Assembly (NCBI GenBank): GCA_024704765.1
Contig: JAKMXF010000087.1
Span: forward strand, 1-28,910
Length of the DNA stretch: 28,910 bases
Reading direction: 5' to 3'
Origin: Oopsacas minuta
Lineage: Eukaryota; Porifera; Hexactinellida; Lyssacinosida; Leucopsacidae
Position numbers and translations under genes: made by a program. The notes below the pieces were generated by a model, which was not told the DNA's origin, searched no databases, and was given only the letters and a program-made list of their open reading frames with translations. Shown piece by piece: positions 1-10,071 of this stretch. Within the stretch, counting starts at the first letter, position 1. Every line of letters begins with the position of its first letter.

Positions 1-193
1 ATCCTTGTTGTCGTTACAGATGCGGGACGACCAGATCTGGGCTTGTCAGAGACGCTGGCAGTATCTTTATCCTATTAATGGTACGGTATACAAACTTTCG
101 CCTCGTTTTAGGAACATTGAGAATTTTCAAAATTTCACTTTGATCTTTCCCTTTTCGATATAATTCGATAATTGTCAACCTTTCCGTTTCCAT
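1..193 (-). pseudogene. Tc1/mariner-type transposase, N-terminal part, frameshifted
   Basis: Reading down from the ATG at 193, the protein begins METERLTIIELYRKGKDQSE and continues with a helix-turn-helix of the Tc1/mariner DNA-binding domain (LNVPKT...VYRTINR). A shift of frame near position 85 is needed to reach the typical linker DTASVSDKPRSGRP and then SVTTTR at the window edge. This order (first helix-turn-helix, then a GRP-like linker) is what Tc1/mariner transposases use to bind their terminal repeats. The catalytic domain lies beyond the window. The frameshift makes this copy non-functional unless it is a sequencing error. It is not related in sequence to the Tc1 at 24,909 or the mariner at 3522. 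Confidence 0.75.
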
Positions 194-354
194 CGAGGAA
201 TTTGTCTAGCTAAAACTATGAGATGTTAAGATGAACAGTTTAGAATACTTATAAGACTGTATAGAAGCTTGAAAAGCAAAACCAATTACCTAGCTTTACC
301 ATAAAATCTATGGTTATGTATTAAAGTATGGGACAGAACTTATGGGCCACCCTG
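1..354 (-). mobile_element. Tc1/mariner-type transposon, cut by the window start
   Basis: On the minus strand the outer end reads CAGGGTGGCCCATAAGTTCT from position 354 inward, and a TA dinucleotide follows at 355-356, as expected of a Tc1/mariner terminus and its target site. A transposase N-terminus starts about 160 bp inside. The other end lies outside the window, so length and completeness are unknown. Confidence 0.75.
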
Positions 355-356
355 TA

Positions 357-710
357 TACCAATCAAAAGCTCTTATGTTGCTGAATAGTAAATCACGTTA
401 ATCTTGGCTCCAATGAACAGATGGAATTTACTATTCTCATTTTAAACAAGCTTGTTCGTACAAGTGCAATAAATAGAAACACGTTTCATTAAAACTCTAG
501 TACTTTTATTGCCTTCACTTGCGGAACTTTCCATACACTTTCCTAATAGCTCTTTTCGTTCTCTACAAAATACACTTTAAATTACCTTATCAAGAAGTGT
601 CAATGATATTTTTTTTGCGATTTTAAATGTAATCCATTCACAATTATCTAATTTTTGGCCCATATAAATCATATATAATTGTTGTGGTTGTTTATTAGCA
701 CAATTTCATT
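357..710. other. No gene seen; leader of Transib copy A or its flank
   Basis: Non-coding AT-rich sequence between the mariner terminus and the start of the copy A transposase. In copy B the 5' leader is about 660 bp long, so this stretch is probably copy A's leader, cut or interrupted by the 1-354 element. I did not find a CACAGTG end here. Confidence 0.4.
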
Positions 711-2756
711 ATGAATAACGAAGATGCATACACGTTCTTAATTGCACAAAAGAACTAAACAATCACTTCTCTCGCGTCCTTGTTTATTGTCCTCAATAAT
801 TTGGAAGAAACAGAGCATGATACAGTTCGGAGATAATTTTCGACCCTCAGAGAAGATAGGAGAGAATACCTGAAACGAGCCGATATAACTACTTGGAATG
901 CGATGCCTTTTCACACACCACTTAAACACCCGAGATTAAGTACAGGTTATCAATGCTCAGATGAAGTCATGGTGATTGGGAGTGTTTCTTCTAGCAATCA
1001 ACCTCTGTTTTTGAAGAAGACTTTAGTAAGCCCTCTGAAGGAATTATCAACTAAAGGTCTTCGCAGCCGATTGTCCTCTTTACTAACACATCTTGAAAAA
1101 GTTGCTGTATAAGAGAATGTTTCCGGAAAAGAACTATCCTCTTACCTAATGATGCTATGTTCACAGACTGAATACGACTTTACTACCACCAAATTCTGTA
1201 AAGAAATTATTGCTAAGGGAAGCTTCGGTCCAGTCTGTAATAAATTAATCTGCGATAAAGCTGCGTTCTTGATGGATTCTTTAGAAATTAGAAAGAAGAA
1301 ATACATCGATTTAAGACGTTTGTTGCTTTCAGATGTCCAGCTTCTAGGTTACAATCGATTAGCTACCTATCGATCTCAAATTTGCTTGACTAATGACATC
1401 TTTTCAGTTGATAGATAATAAGGGAAGGCATTGCTGTATCTTACAAAAAGCTTCTGACTCATATAGTAAACAGAATATTGACTGCTTCTGCCAATGAAAT
1501 TCCAAGCTCCAGCAATCCTAAAAAGATACGAATTTCAGATGGACTTGACGGTTCTGGCTCTCACCCAGTTTATCACCAGGCGATTCACTCCAATATATCA
1601 ACAAAAAGTTTTTTTATTCGGGTTTAGGGTGATTTCCATATCCGACATCGATAACAAACTGATTTGGAGAAACCCTCTACCAAATTCTCCTTTCTCAATT
1701 AGACCCGTTGCGATACTAGCTCTACAGGAGAACGAAGACAATATTTGATATCTTATGGATACGCTAATCAATAAGGAGTCCACAGAGATAACGGAAGAGG
1801 GTTTAGATCTAACAAGCGGAATTTGTAAAGTTGAAATTCTACGTTCACAATTGGATGGCAAAATGGCTAAGATTATTAGTGGAGCTGGGGGTGCATGTTG
1901 CCAGTTCTGCACAGCGACATTCAAACAAATCCATGATCCGGATATCGTAAAAGACGGTTTTCCAATTAATCGATTCATCTCAGACTTCAAAGTATTATTT
2001 GATGAAGTCAACGAAGAGGAGTTTCTATCATTATCTTCTGACAACAGATTCAACGTTACACACAGACCAATATCTGACTTAGAAATCATACCCAGTTCGC
2101 CTTTGCAGGCATATCTCCGATGTTTTGGATGGTTTTTACATCTAATTAGCATTTGCATGCAGGAGTATTTAAGTGGTCACCAACTTCTAAGAGAGTCTCA
2201 GATGCTAAAACTTTCGTTACAAGTTTAATTAAAGACAATCTCAATATTATCATTGACATCCCTTCAACACAAGGTGGCACAACGACTACTGGTAATGTGG
2301 TAAGACGATGCTTGATAAGAAAGGATGACAACGATCAAGATTTCCTCTACTGGTTTTTGGCAGTGATCCCATCTGAGTTCAAGTCCCACATAATTGAAAT
2401 TCACACATACCTAGGAGCAATCCTACGCGTCTATAATAGCAGCAGAAGAGTGGATACAGAAGAACTAGCGCTTGTTTGCAATAATATCTACCAGTCAATT
2501 CTCTGTGCATTTCCTTGGACTAATGTTCCCCCGACGTTACATAAACTGTTAGCACATGCACCGGAAATCATCTCAAAGTTTAATGATGGACATGGGCAAA
2601 TATATTCGGAGATACTGAGATCGTCTTGCTCGCAAGTTTTCATTGGAAGAAAATTTAAAGGATGTATTTGTTCGATTGATTTCTCACAGTGATCCCATGC
2701 TGTTAATGAATCGCAAGTTTTCTATTCCAAGGACTCCATCTAGCCAAGGACTTTGA
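711..2756 (+). pseudogene. Transib/RAG1-like transposase, copy A (decayed)
   Basis: This is a DDE recombinase of the Transib/RAG1 superfamily, recognised by parallel reading with copy B over its whole length (roughly 40-50% alike by eye). The frame starts at ATG 711 (MNNEDAYTFL) and has in-frame stops at 756, 834, 1110 and 1416. It shifts frame near 1410-1425, in a run of seven T near 1610, and near 2150, with another stop at 1746. The first catalytic Asp survives in ISDGLDGSG (codon 1538-1540) and the second in QLDGKMAK (1854-1856). The zinc pair CQFC (about 1900-1911) and LHKLLAH (about 2537-2560) also survive. A deletion of roughly 35 bp near 2605 removes the segment that holds the third catalytic residue, Glu, in copy B; the frame then resumes as RRY-stop-DRLARKFS. 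The copy is certainly dead. Confidence 0.85.
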
Positions 2757-3003
2757 AGTAGCCAAGATATATTAGTGAACACCCTTATTCGTGATCATGA
2801 AGATCATAATGATGATTAAAAGTAAACCTCTCAATCGATTAATAGAAAATTTGGGGAATTTTCACACCTCAGATAGGTTACAATGACGTCATAACTTTGT
2901 CACCTGAAGGGATAGAGAAAAAATGAGTCTACCATTCGATTCGTTGGGGTCGAAAATCTATATGACAATAATACATTTTGAGGACCTATGTGCCATCAAA
3001 ATG

Positions 3004-3039
3004 CCTATTTCCACATTCTGACCATTTCGTGCTACTGTG
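3004..3039 (-). repeat. 3' terminal repeat of Transib copy A, RSS-like
   Basis: Read inward on the minus strand from 3039 it begins CACAGTA, one base from the RSS heptamer CACAGTG. A 23-bp spacer follows, then AATAGGCAT. The 3' end of copy B has the same layout (heptamer, 23 bp, AATAGGTAA). Confidence 0.75.
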
Positions 3040-3521
3040 TACATGTGTGATTTCGTAAAAAGTAAAAATTTGGTAATTATTTATATTGCCTAAAACGTCC
3101 AACAATCTGCCATCGAATGACACCAATTACGTTTAAATCAGAGGTTTACAAGTAAGTAAAATTAGTGATTGAAGTTTACAAGGTCAAATACTAGGCTAAC
3201 TTCACACTCATAGAATAACATCACTCATGCTCCTCAAAATGGCCATCTATTCCTAATATTCAAAATTGCATGACATATAAACATACAAGAATATTTTTGG
3301 ACTATACAGTGTAGTTGATATCTATCATTATTGTATGGCGAATCTCATGGGTAAGCGCGTCAATGAATGCGCTTAGAATATTTAACTGCGTTATAATAAA
3401 GACTATATGTACAGGGTTTGGTACGTGTATATGCGCAGAAGCCCCATCCATCCCGAAAATGAGCGCTTTCTAAAAATACCGTGGAAAACACTGGCCAGTA
3501 CCCCTTCTGGCGGCCAAAATA
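3040..3521. other. No gene seen
   Basis: AT-rich sequence between Transib copy A and the mariner. The only open frame, 3407-3694, crosses the mariner's left boundary and resembles nothing I recognise. Confidence 0.4.
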
Positions 3522-4850
3522 CAACAGGTGTTCAAAAGGTTCCCGACCTTGGTCATAGAATTTTAAGATATAAGATATATTACGAATCTACAATCATAAT
3601 GAACCTTCTTCTATTATCTATTCAGAACTACTTTAACTTTCACCATATCGTCAATAGTTTTCAAGTTACAATTATTTCAAATTTCTCAGTTTGACTATCC
3701 TTGCATTTTTCAGTTTTATGGCTTCAAATTTGAAATTTGAGAAAAGATCCTATATCATAATTCGCACGCTTCTTGGAATTGGCCCGAAGGATATTCTCAT
3801 TGACTTAGAATTCGTTATTGGAGATACTAACCTTTCAAATATTTACTGTGAAGGAGTGGGCCAAGCGGTTTCGTGAAGGACGAAAGTCACTGGAAGATGA
3901 GTAACGAATCGGGCGTCCCAGATCCGCCGTCACTAGCAGTAGCACCTCTGAAATTCGCTGGAGAGTGGAAAAAAAGATCCTCATATCACTGTTGAGGAGT
4001 TAGCTATGAGTGTAGGGATCTCAACGGAAGCTGTTCCTTCCATACTTAACGATTAGCTGAAAGTTAACAAAATTTGTTCGGGGTGGATCTCGCATTCCCT
4101 TACCAAGGACCAAAGGACTGTCGGGTAACTTTTGCAAGAATAATACTCTCCGAGTATAAAGACTCGGATCCAAGAAGGCTGACAGAAATGATTCTGGCGA
4201 CGAGGCTTGGATAAGATACGACGAGCCACTATCCAAAGAAAGACAGTATGGGTCGTAAAAGGTGAGGCGCCTCCTCTCAATGCTAGGTCGGACTTAAGAG
4301 ATCAGAAGGTCCTGTACCCAATTTTCTTTGATGCACATGGCCCAGTTGCCCAGATTATAATACCAAAAGGGGAGACAATTACAAGGGACTTTTATGCCAA
4401 CAGTTTCCTCTCAGAAATAGATAAACATTACTGGGGGCGGAGGCCAAAGTCTGGACGGTGGGACATGCGATTATTGCACAATAATGCACGGCCACATAAA
4501 ACTGAGCTCGTAAGGTCAGAGTTGGATAGAATAAGAGTTGTTGTGGTAGATCACCAACCCTACTCACCTGATCTCGCTCCTTGTGATTTTTGGCTCTTTG
4601 CAAATTTGAAAAAGGACCTTGCAGGCAGACATTTTGATACCAGAATCAACATAGGCAACGCAATTTGGAGATCCCTAAAAGACATCCCGCCCGGAGACTA
4701 CAAAATGTTTTGTTTTTTATGGCTAGGTCATCTACAACGAGCCATAGACGTAAATGGTGATTATTTGAGGAAATATACCAATTGTGCATGTGTATTCTGT
4801 ATAGTTACAAAAATATGCGGTATGGCCGGGAACTTTTTGAACGCCCGTTG
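3522..4850 (+). mobile_element. Complete mariner-type element, inactive
   Basis: The element is 1329 bp long. The left end reads CAACAGGTGTTCAAAAGGTT and the right end, on the opposite strand, reads CAACGGGCGTTCAAAAAGTT. Similarity continues through TCCCGACC / TCCCGGCC. Both ends abut TA (3520-3521 and 4851-4852), the Tc1/mariner target. One decayed transposase lies inside on the + strand. Confidence 0.85.
3718..4790 (+). pseudogene. mariner transposase pseudogene
   Basis: The N-terminus from ATG 3718 (MASNLKFEKRSYIIIRTLLG) is a diverged mariner first helix-turn-helix, followed by a second one (VEELAMSVGISTEAVPSIL) near 3990-4050 in other frames. The first catalytic Asp is in GDEAWIRYDEPLSK near 4196-4240. 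Downstream, a long open frame from 4207 carries the conserved KGEAPP, FFDAHGPVAQ, RPHKTELVRS and YSPDLAPCDFWLF blocks. The second catalytic Asp, normally in HDNARPHK, has become Asn (HNNARPHK), while the third (APCDFWLF) is kept, so the family is DD34D. Several stops and frameshifts lie between 3870 and 4210. The family C-terminus ends near 4790 (GDYLRKYTN). The open frame running on to 5013 is readthrough past the element. Confidence 0.85.
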
Positions 4851-5220
4851 TATAATACCAAGTAGGGGTTGGGGAAAATTCCCTTTGGGTGCAAATATCT
4901 TAATGATTAATATAGATAGGGCCATGAAATTTATACAACATCTTGTAAATATGATCGGGGCTATTAATGCCATAATTGATAGTTTAACCATTTTACAAAA
5001 ATGTGTATATTGAAGTCTACCGTGCCCTTATTCCCGGGTGGTTTCTGCCCAATATTAGGGGTTGCTGGCCAAAATCCGAAATATTGTGGAAAATATTTAA
5101 GATCAGCTCTAAAGTATTAAACAAGTATTCAAACGATAGAAAACTATCAATAATGCAATAACATCACTTTGTAAGATAAAAGGCAAAATGTGGCATTTTA
5201 TTGTACCTCTTCCCTTAAGT
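4851..5220. other. No gene seen
   Basis: Sequence between the mariner and the inverted-repeat element. Open frames here are readthrough of the mariner frame or its antisense. Confidence 0.4.
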
Positions 5221-5673
5221 ACAGAATATACTCAGCACTACGTGTCTCGAATTCACAGAATAGTAAAATTTAAGATTGATAATCCATGGTGCATCCAAAT
5301 TACGTTGAATGGCCTTCTGGGGTGACACTGGAGTTACTATGTCGCTTTTGGTTAGCTTCGTGACTCGTATATTCAGAAATTCAGAGAAATTCGAAATTAT
5401 GAATTTGTGATATTTTGTAGTCATCATGACGTAATAACCGCATGATGAATTTGTATTGGTCAGAATTATGACGTCAGGATATTTGTCATATTGAGGGGAC
5501 TTTTGATTCAAATTTCCAACTCATATCATGTATATTGGCTGAGCAGTGAGCAATAATGTGATTTTTCAAAAATCCAAAAAGGCGACAATGATGTCATAAT
5601 TTCGTCATATATGTGAATCTTAAAATTTTACTATTCAGTACCTTCGACGCATGTAGTGCTTAGTATATTCTGT
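5221..5673. repeat. MITE-like element with terminal inverted repeats of about 55 bp
   Basis: The left end reads ACAGAATATACTCAGCACTA and the right end on the opposite strand reads ACAGAATATACTAAGCACTA. Similarity continues inward to a shared block GAATAGTAAAATTT about 40 bp in. The interior is non-coding and has several TGACGTCA-like half-palindromes (for example GACGTCAGGAT and GATGTCATAAT). No transposase is inside, so it would depend on an enzyme made elsewhere. A target duplication is not clear, so the superfamily is open. Confidence 0.75.
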
Positions 5674-6734
5674 TGCACAGCGGCCTAGCAAGCCAAGATC
5701 GCTAGCACATAAATAATTTCTCTCAGGGTCCTCCATTTATCCAAAAAATGGAGTTTTTTGTGTTTTTTTGGCGGAACCCTCAAATTTGTACACCCATTTC
5801 ATCTGTACCTTTATGATAGAATATTGGAAATTTTGCAAGTGGTGTAATTTGGAAATGTAACTGGATAATCATTTAATATTCAATTGAATCGCTTAATTCA
5901 ATCAGGAAGTGATCTGAAGAAATTCCAGCCAAAATTAGAATGGCCCTTCGGGAATTTTCCAAATTGGGCGGTTTGGCATGGAATGATCCACCTATAACCA
6001 GGGCCGGCGATAGGCATTGAGACCTTTGTGACCGCTTACGATTTTTCCTAATATAATGCATTTGGTAAATTTCTAGAAAAGGGGCTTCAATCAAACCAAG
6101 GATATAAGGATTAACAAAGATAATTTGGGATCAAGACACTTCATCTAGCGATTTACAATTCTGCACCCTTCGATCTTACTCAGGTACATCAAATCATGGG
6201 AAGTAACACCTGTGTTAGATCAAATATCTCACTGCTTCTTAACTTTTTTTATACATTATTGTAGATTGATCAAAATATATGGCAAAAGATGATTCACTTT
6301 AAGGAGCTATATTGTTGGTGCCACAGGGAGGCTGAATTTTCGAAGAGGGGGCTATTATTAGAGGTACTTTATGAGTTAGAGAATCTGTTTAAAAAGTTAA
6401 TGCCCCAGTATAATCTAATGATTTCGGGAAACTATGTGATTTTATGATATTAAAACGGTGCTAACATCTCGTTTTTGGTGTGGGAATTGGTAAAACGAGG
6501 TGGGAAATCTTTAGTGAGCTTTTCATTAAAAACGCAAAACTACGGCCATAATTGGTTATAGTATAATAATTTTGAACATTGCTGTGTCATGAAGCAGTCA
6601 TTTAGGTCGTTTGGAGGCTGCATTCTGCGCCGTTGCAATGGAAATACGAGTCTCTGGGCATGCCGGGCTCTTTTTCACAAAGTGAGAGATCTCTGCATTC
6701 CCAGTTTTATGGAAAATGTCTTCCCATCTCATAT
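5674..6734. other. No gene seen; possible hAT-type end near 5998
   Basis: Non-coding. CAGGGCCGGCGATAGGC near 5999 looks like the CAGGG-type terminus of an hAT non-autonomous element, but I could not find a partner end. A minus-strand open frame at 5873-6094 crosses it and is not recognisable. Confidence 0.35.
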
Positions 6735-7145
6735 CAACAATTGAGCAATTCTTACAGCATATTTGAATTCTACGAGTCTGTGTTACCTCACTATGAATAT
6801 TGAGAAAGGTTTACAGCAAATATTACTGAATTATTAGCTTTACATATTTGTGCCACAAGGGGCACATATCAAATATGTTTGCCCCATTTCGTATGTGATA
6901 AAAATGTTGCAATAATTGACATATTTCCACCTAAGCAAATATTTGGGAATCAATTTCGAGAATCTCAAATGATTTCAAAGTTTTTCATTGTGGTGCCAAT
7001 TTTCTAGTGATGAGCATCTTCTGCAGATTGGAGCACCAATTTTCTTTACTTACAAGTACAAGAGATTAGCTCTACACAATTCGAAATATCCATACTGGGG
7101 TAATAGATACTCGTAGAATTCAAATATGCAATAGGAATTGTTCTA
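6735..7145. repeat. Inverted-repeat (foldback) element, about 410 bp
   Basis: The block GCATATTTGAATTCTACGAG near 6758 recurs on the opposite strand near 7128. Similarity spans about 60 bp on each side, including CAATTCTTACAGC / CAATTCCTATTGC outside it and TATGAATATT / TATGGATATT inside it. The centre contains a second small palindrome around TGTGCCACAAGGGGCACATA (about 6850-6870). There is no open frame inside. It is probably a MITE or foldback element. Confidence 0.65.
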
Positions 7146-10071
7146 TCAAATTTTGGTTTTATCCAATTAAGAATTGAAAATGTAATTTGCTAGTTATCTA
7201 TTAATGAGCTAAGTCTGGCTATAGAATATAAATTATCCAGATTTTCAGGGATTTAGTCAGGATAATGTTACTAGCACAGTTATATAGTTCTTTCAGGAAT
7301 ATTATCTTATGGATATTCAGATTTTCGCCTTATAGCCAGAATGTGTATTTGAATATTTAGTTGTGTTGAAGTACTTATGCTAGGTTAGTATATATATACT
7401 TCCACAAGGGATCATATACTGATTAATTGCGTTTTAATAGTATAGATGACAAACTAACCCAAATTCAACCAAAACTTCTTATAAGAAATAATTTAATAGA
7501 GTGGGAGATTAATAAATGTGCAATTATGCCATTGCCATAAATCCATGCAATAATGATAGTGTCAAGGGTTTTCCGAGGATCTAGCATACCCGAGGCCAGG
7601 CTGCTGCAAGGATTTGCAAGCAGAGGCAAATGCTTAAATTATCCACCCCAGGACCGCCATTGATGTTGTCAAGACGAACTATCTTTGGGTGCCAAACTGT
7701 TCCGAAACAATTTTCCATGCAAATTTGTCCTTAGGACCAGTTTTAGCCAGACAAACTTATCTAGGACAACTTTAAGTCGGCTATAGTTGGTCCGAACAAA
7801 AGACTATGAGCTCTCTTAAAACATCTAACAGTTTTTAGAGTCGTTTGGAGAGATTTTAATTGAATAGGGTACGAAGTTAGCCCCTACATTCCCTACATGT
7901 TGTACCAGAGTCTCCTCACAAATGGTTGTCGAGCCAGTTTTTGATCGATTAGCGGAGAACCTAGCCCCTGTCGAAATGCTGTTCCAATCACAGTTCGTCT
8001 TGAGGTGAGTAGGTACCGACGGAGTTCTACACGAGTGTAGATATTGCGCAAATAGGACTCAATTATATCTGGCTTCAATGGCCTTTACCTCTGGCCCTGG
8101 ACCCCTGGTATACTGAGGGACTTACTGTATCCCCGACTCCCAGTTTGGCATGCTTTTGTATATAATCACTAACCGCCCTAGTCACTAATCCTGGATCCGT
8201 CCCATACATTTGTTAAATTGTATAAATCAACAATTGGATCAACTAATATTTCCAAGTACAATGATTTGTTTGTTGATTAACAATTGATATGTCTCAATTT
8301 CAGTTTATCCATGAGAGTGAGTGAATTACCACCTCATTTTCAAACGTATAGCAACGACCTTGAGCAATATTAACTGTGTCCTCATCTTATTGAGGTATGA
8401 TTGTGGCAAATGTTCGAGCGGGGATAGAATATCGAAAACGATGGATAATTTATGAATGTTCAGCTAAGAGAAACCAGAGCAATATATAGAAAGTACGTAC
8501 AGTTGGTTACTCGTTTCTAATATGCCATTTGTTATTCGAATCTTAAGAATATATTAAGCTAAGAAGATTTAGGATATGTAGATACAATAAAGATACAATC
8601 TCTTTTATTTTGAATGATTCAACTTTTATGTTATGGCACACTAATGTCAAAGGTGATGCAGATGACTATCACCAATTCTTAATTACTTAATTTCTCTCTT
8701 AACTAAATGATTATCACAACTGTATCTTAACTAGTCAATCTGTGAAAGAGGGTTTAAATTAAACATTCTTGTATTCTCAATAGCACCTTTAGAGAGGTAT
8801 TAATTTTTTGATAATGTCTTTTAATTCTGTTATTATACAGCACTACTTATAATGTAAAGATGGCCAAAGTTCGATTTTTTAACTCAAAAACAGAAAATTC
8901 TCGCAATTTCTCGCACGGATGGCTATATTGAAAATATTCCACACTTTCTGATTTAGTATTAATAAAAATGTTTTTTTCACGGATTTTCACGGATAAGATT
9001 ATCATGACGGCATTCTACAATAGCGATGTGATATACTATTATCTAATATGATTAAGCTTTGAGCCAGTTTAAGTAATTATTTAGGCTGATTATATAGATT
9101 ACTTTAACATAGTTTTACTATGTGTATGATCACTGGCATGAATTACGCACAAGAATTCATACCTATCAAATAATTAACAATACTTTAAATACTGGTTTCT
9201 TCACTGTATTTATTCTTTATACCCTCATTGGTCTCCATACTTGCCAAGATTTTTGCATTTAATCGACTTTCGAAAAATTCCATCGATTACCGGATTGCCT
9301 ACGGTTGAACTTCAGAAAGAAATCTTACATTCGGGATAGGTGCTCACTGTACCAACGATTAAGTTAATGTGCCTGTTCTAACCCTTCTTCAGGTTTATTA
9401 ATCCACAATTATCATTTAGCTCAATGAATTGGGATGTATAAGTAATTAATGGGTGCAATGTTGGATTTATTTATATCCATGAGTAATGTTCCAACAGAGA
9501 GTGATAAATTTCTAGACAAAGGACGTAAAGGTTTTCAATATTTACCTTCTGACAGGAAATAGTGGCAGGAAGTAGAGCTGAAAGATTACTGTGTAAAATT
9601 TGAATTTTCATTGTCTTGTTGGTGAATAAACTAAGTGCTGTTTAAAATATCAACTTTCGGAAAAACACCTACGGGCTTCATTTCCAATACTAGATTTTCC
9701 ACACCCATGACGGGATAAGGGCTGACTCTCAAAACATTAAACAAAAAGTCTAACAGTTAAAATATTCAGAAACAATAAACATTGGTAAAAACGTCAACTC
9801 TCCTATTTCGAATGAAACTAATTTCATAAAATTCTTAAATGTGGAATTGTGTCAAATTAGTCATCGAAGTCACCCTAGTCTAATACAATGCTAATTTCCT
9901 CTCTATCCCAAATTCCATTTAATTTTTACACTCCTTAGGCCCCTGATGCATGTGAATAAGTATATTTTGACGCCATCATGTATTAGATATTTCCCTCTTA
10001 TTCAGTTTATTTTACTTTTCACCACCAATGTGAGTGGCCTGCTGCTATTATTGATCTTTTAATACTAGAAA
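7146..10071. other. Long non-coding stretch upstream of the kinase gene
   Basis: I see no gene, tRNA or paired terminal repeat that I can support. The part around 7550-8170 is visibly less AT-rich than its surroundings but has no convincing reading frame. The last 60 bp before the kinase ATG hold a pyrimidine-leaning tract ending in TAG, which could be a 3' splice site of a 5' UTR intron. Confidence 0.35.

Larger units (their letters stand above)
711..3039 (+). mobile_element. Transib/RAG1-like transposon copy A, 5' end not found
   Basis: The element carries the decayed transposase at 711-2756 and ends at 3039 in a 36-bp terminal repeat matching the 3' end of copy B at about 28 of 36 positions. 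The distance from stop codon to terminus is 283 bp here and 306 bp in copy B, which supports the boundary. The true left end lies upstream of 711 and may be lost to, or displaced by, the mariner-type element at 1-354. No target duplication can be tested. Confidence 0.7.

Noticed and set aside
1598-2158. Long minus-strand open frame (186 codons) opposite Transib copy A
   Set aside because: It is antisense to the recognised transposase and has no recognisable content.
4207-5013. Full 268-codon frame taken as one mariner protein
   Set aside because: Family similarity ends near 4790 and the element ends at 4850. The rest is readthrough into flanking DNA.
5998-6020. hAT terminus CAGGGCCGGCGATAGGC
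   Set aside because: No partner end or duplication was found nearby, so no element is called.
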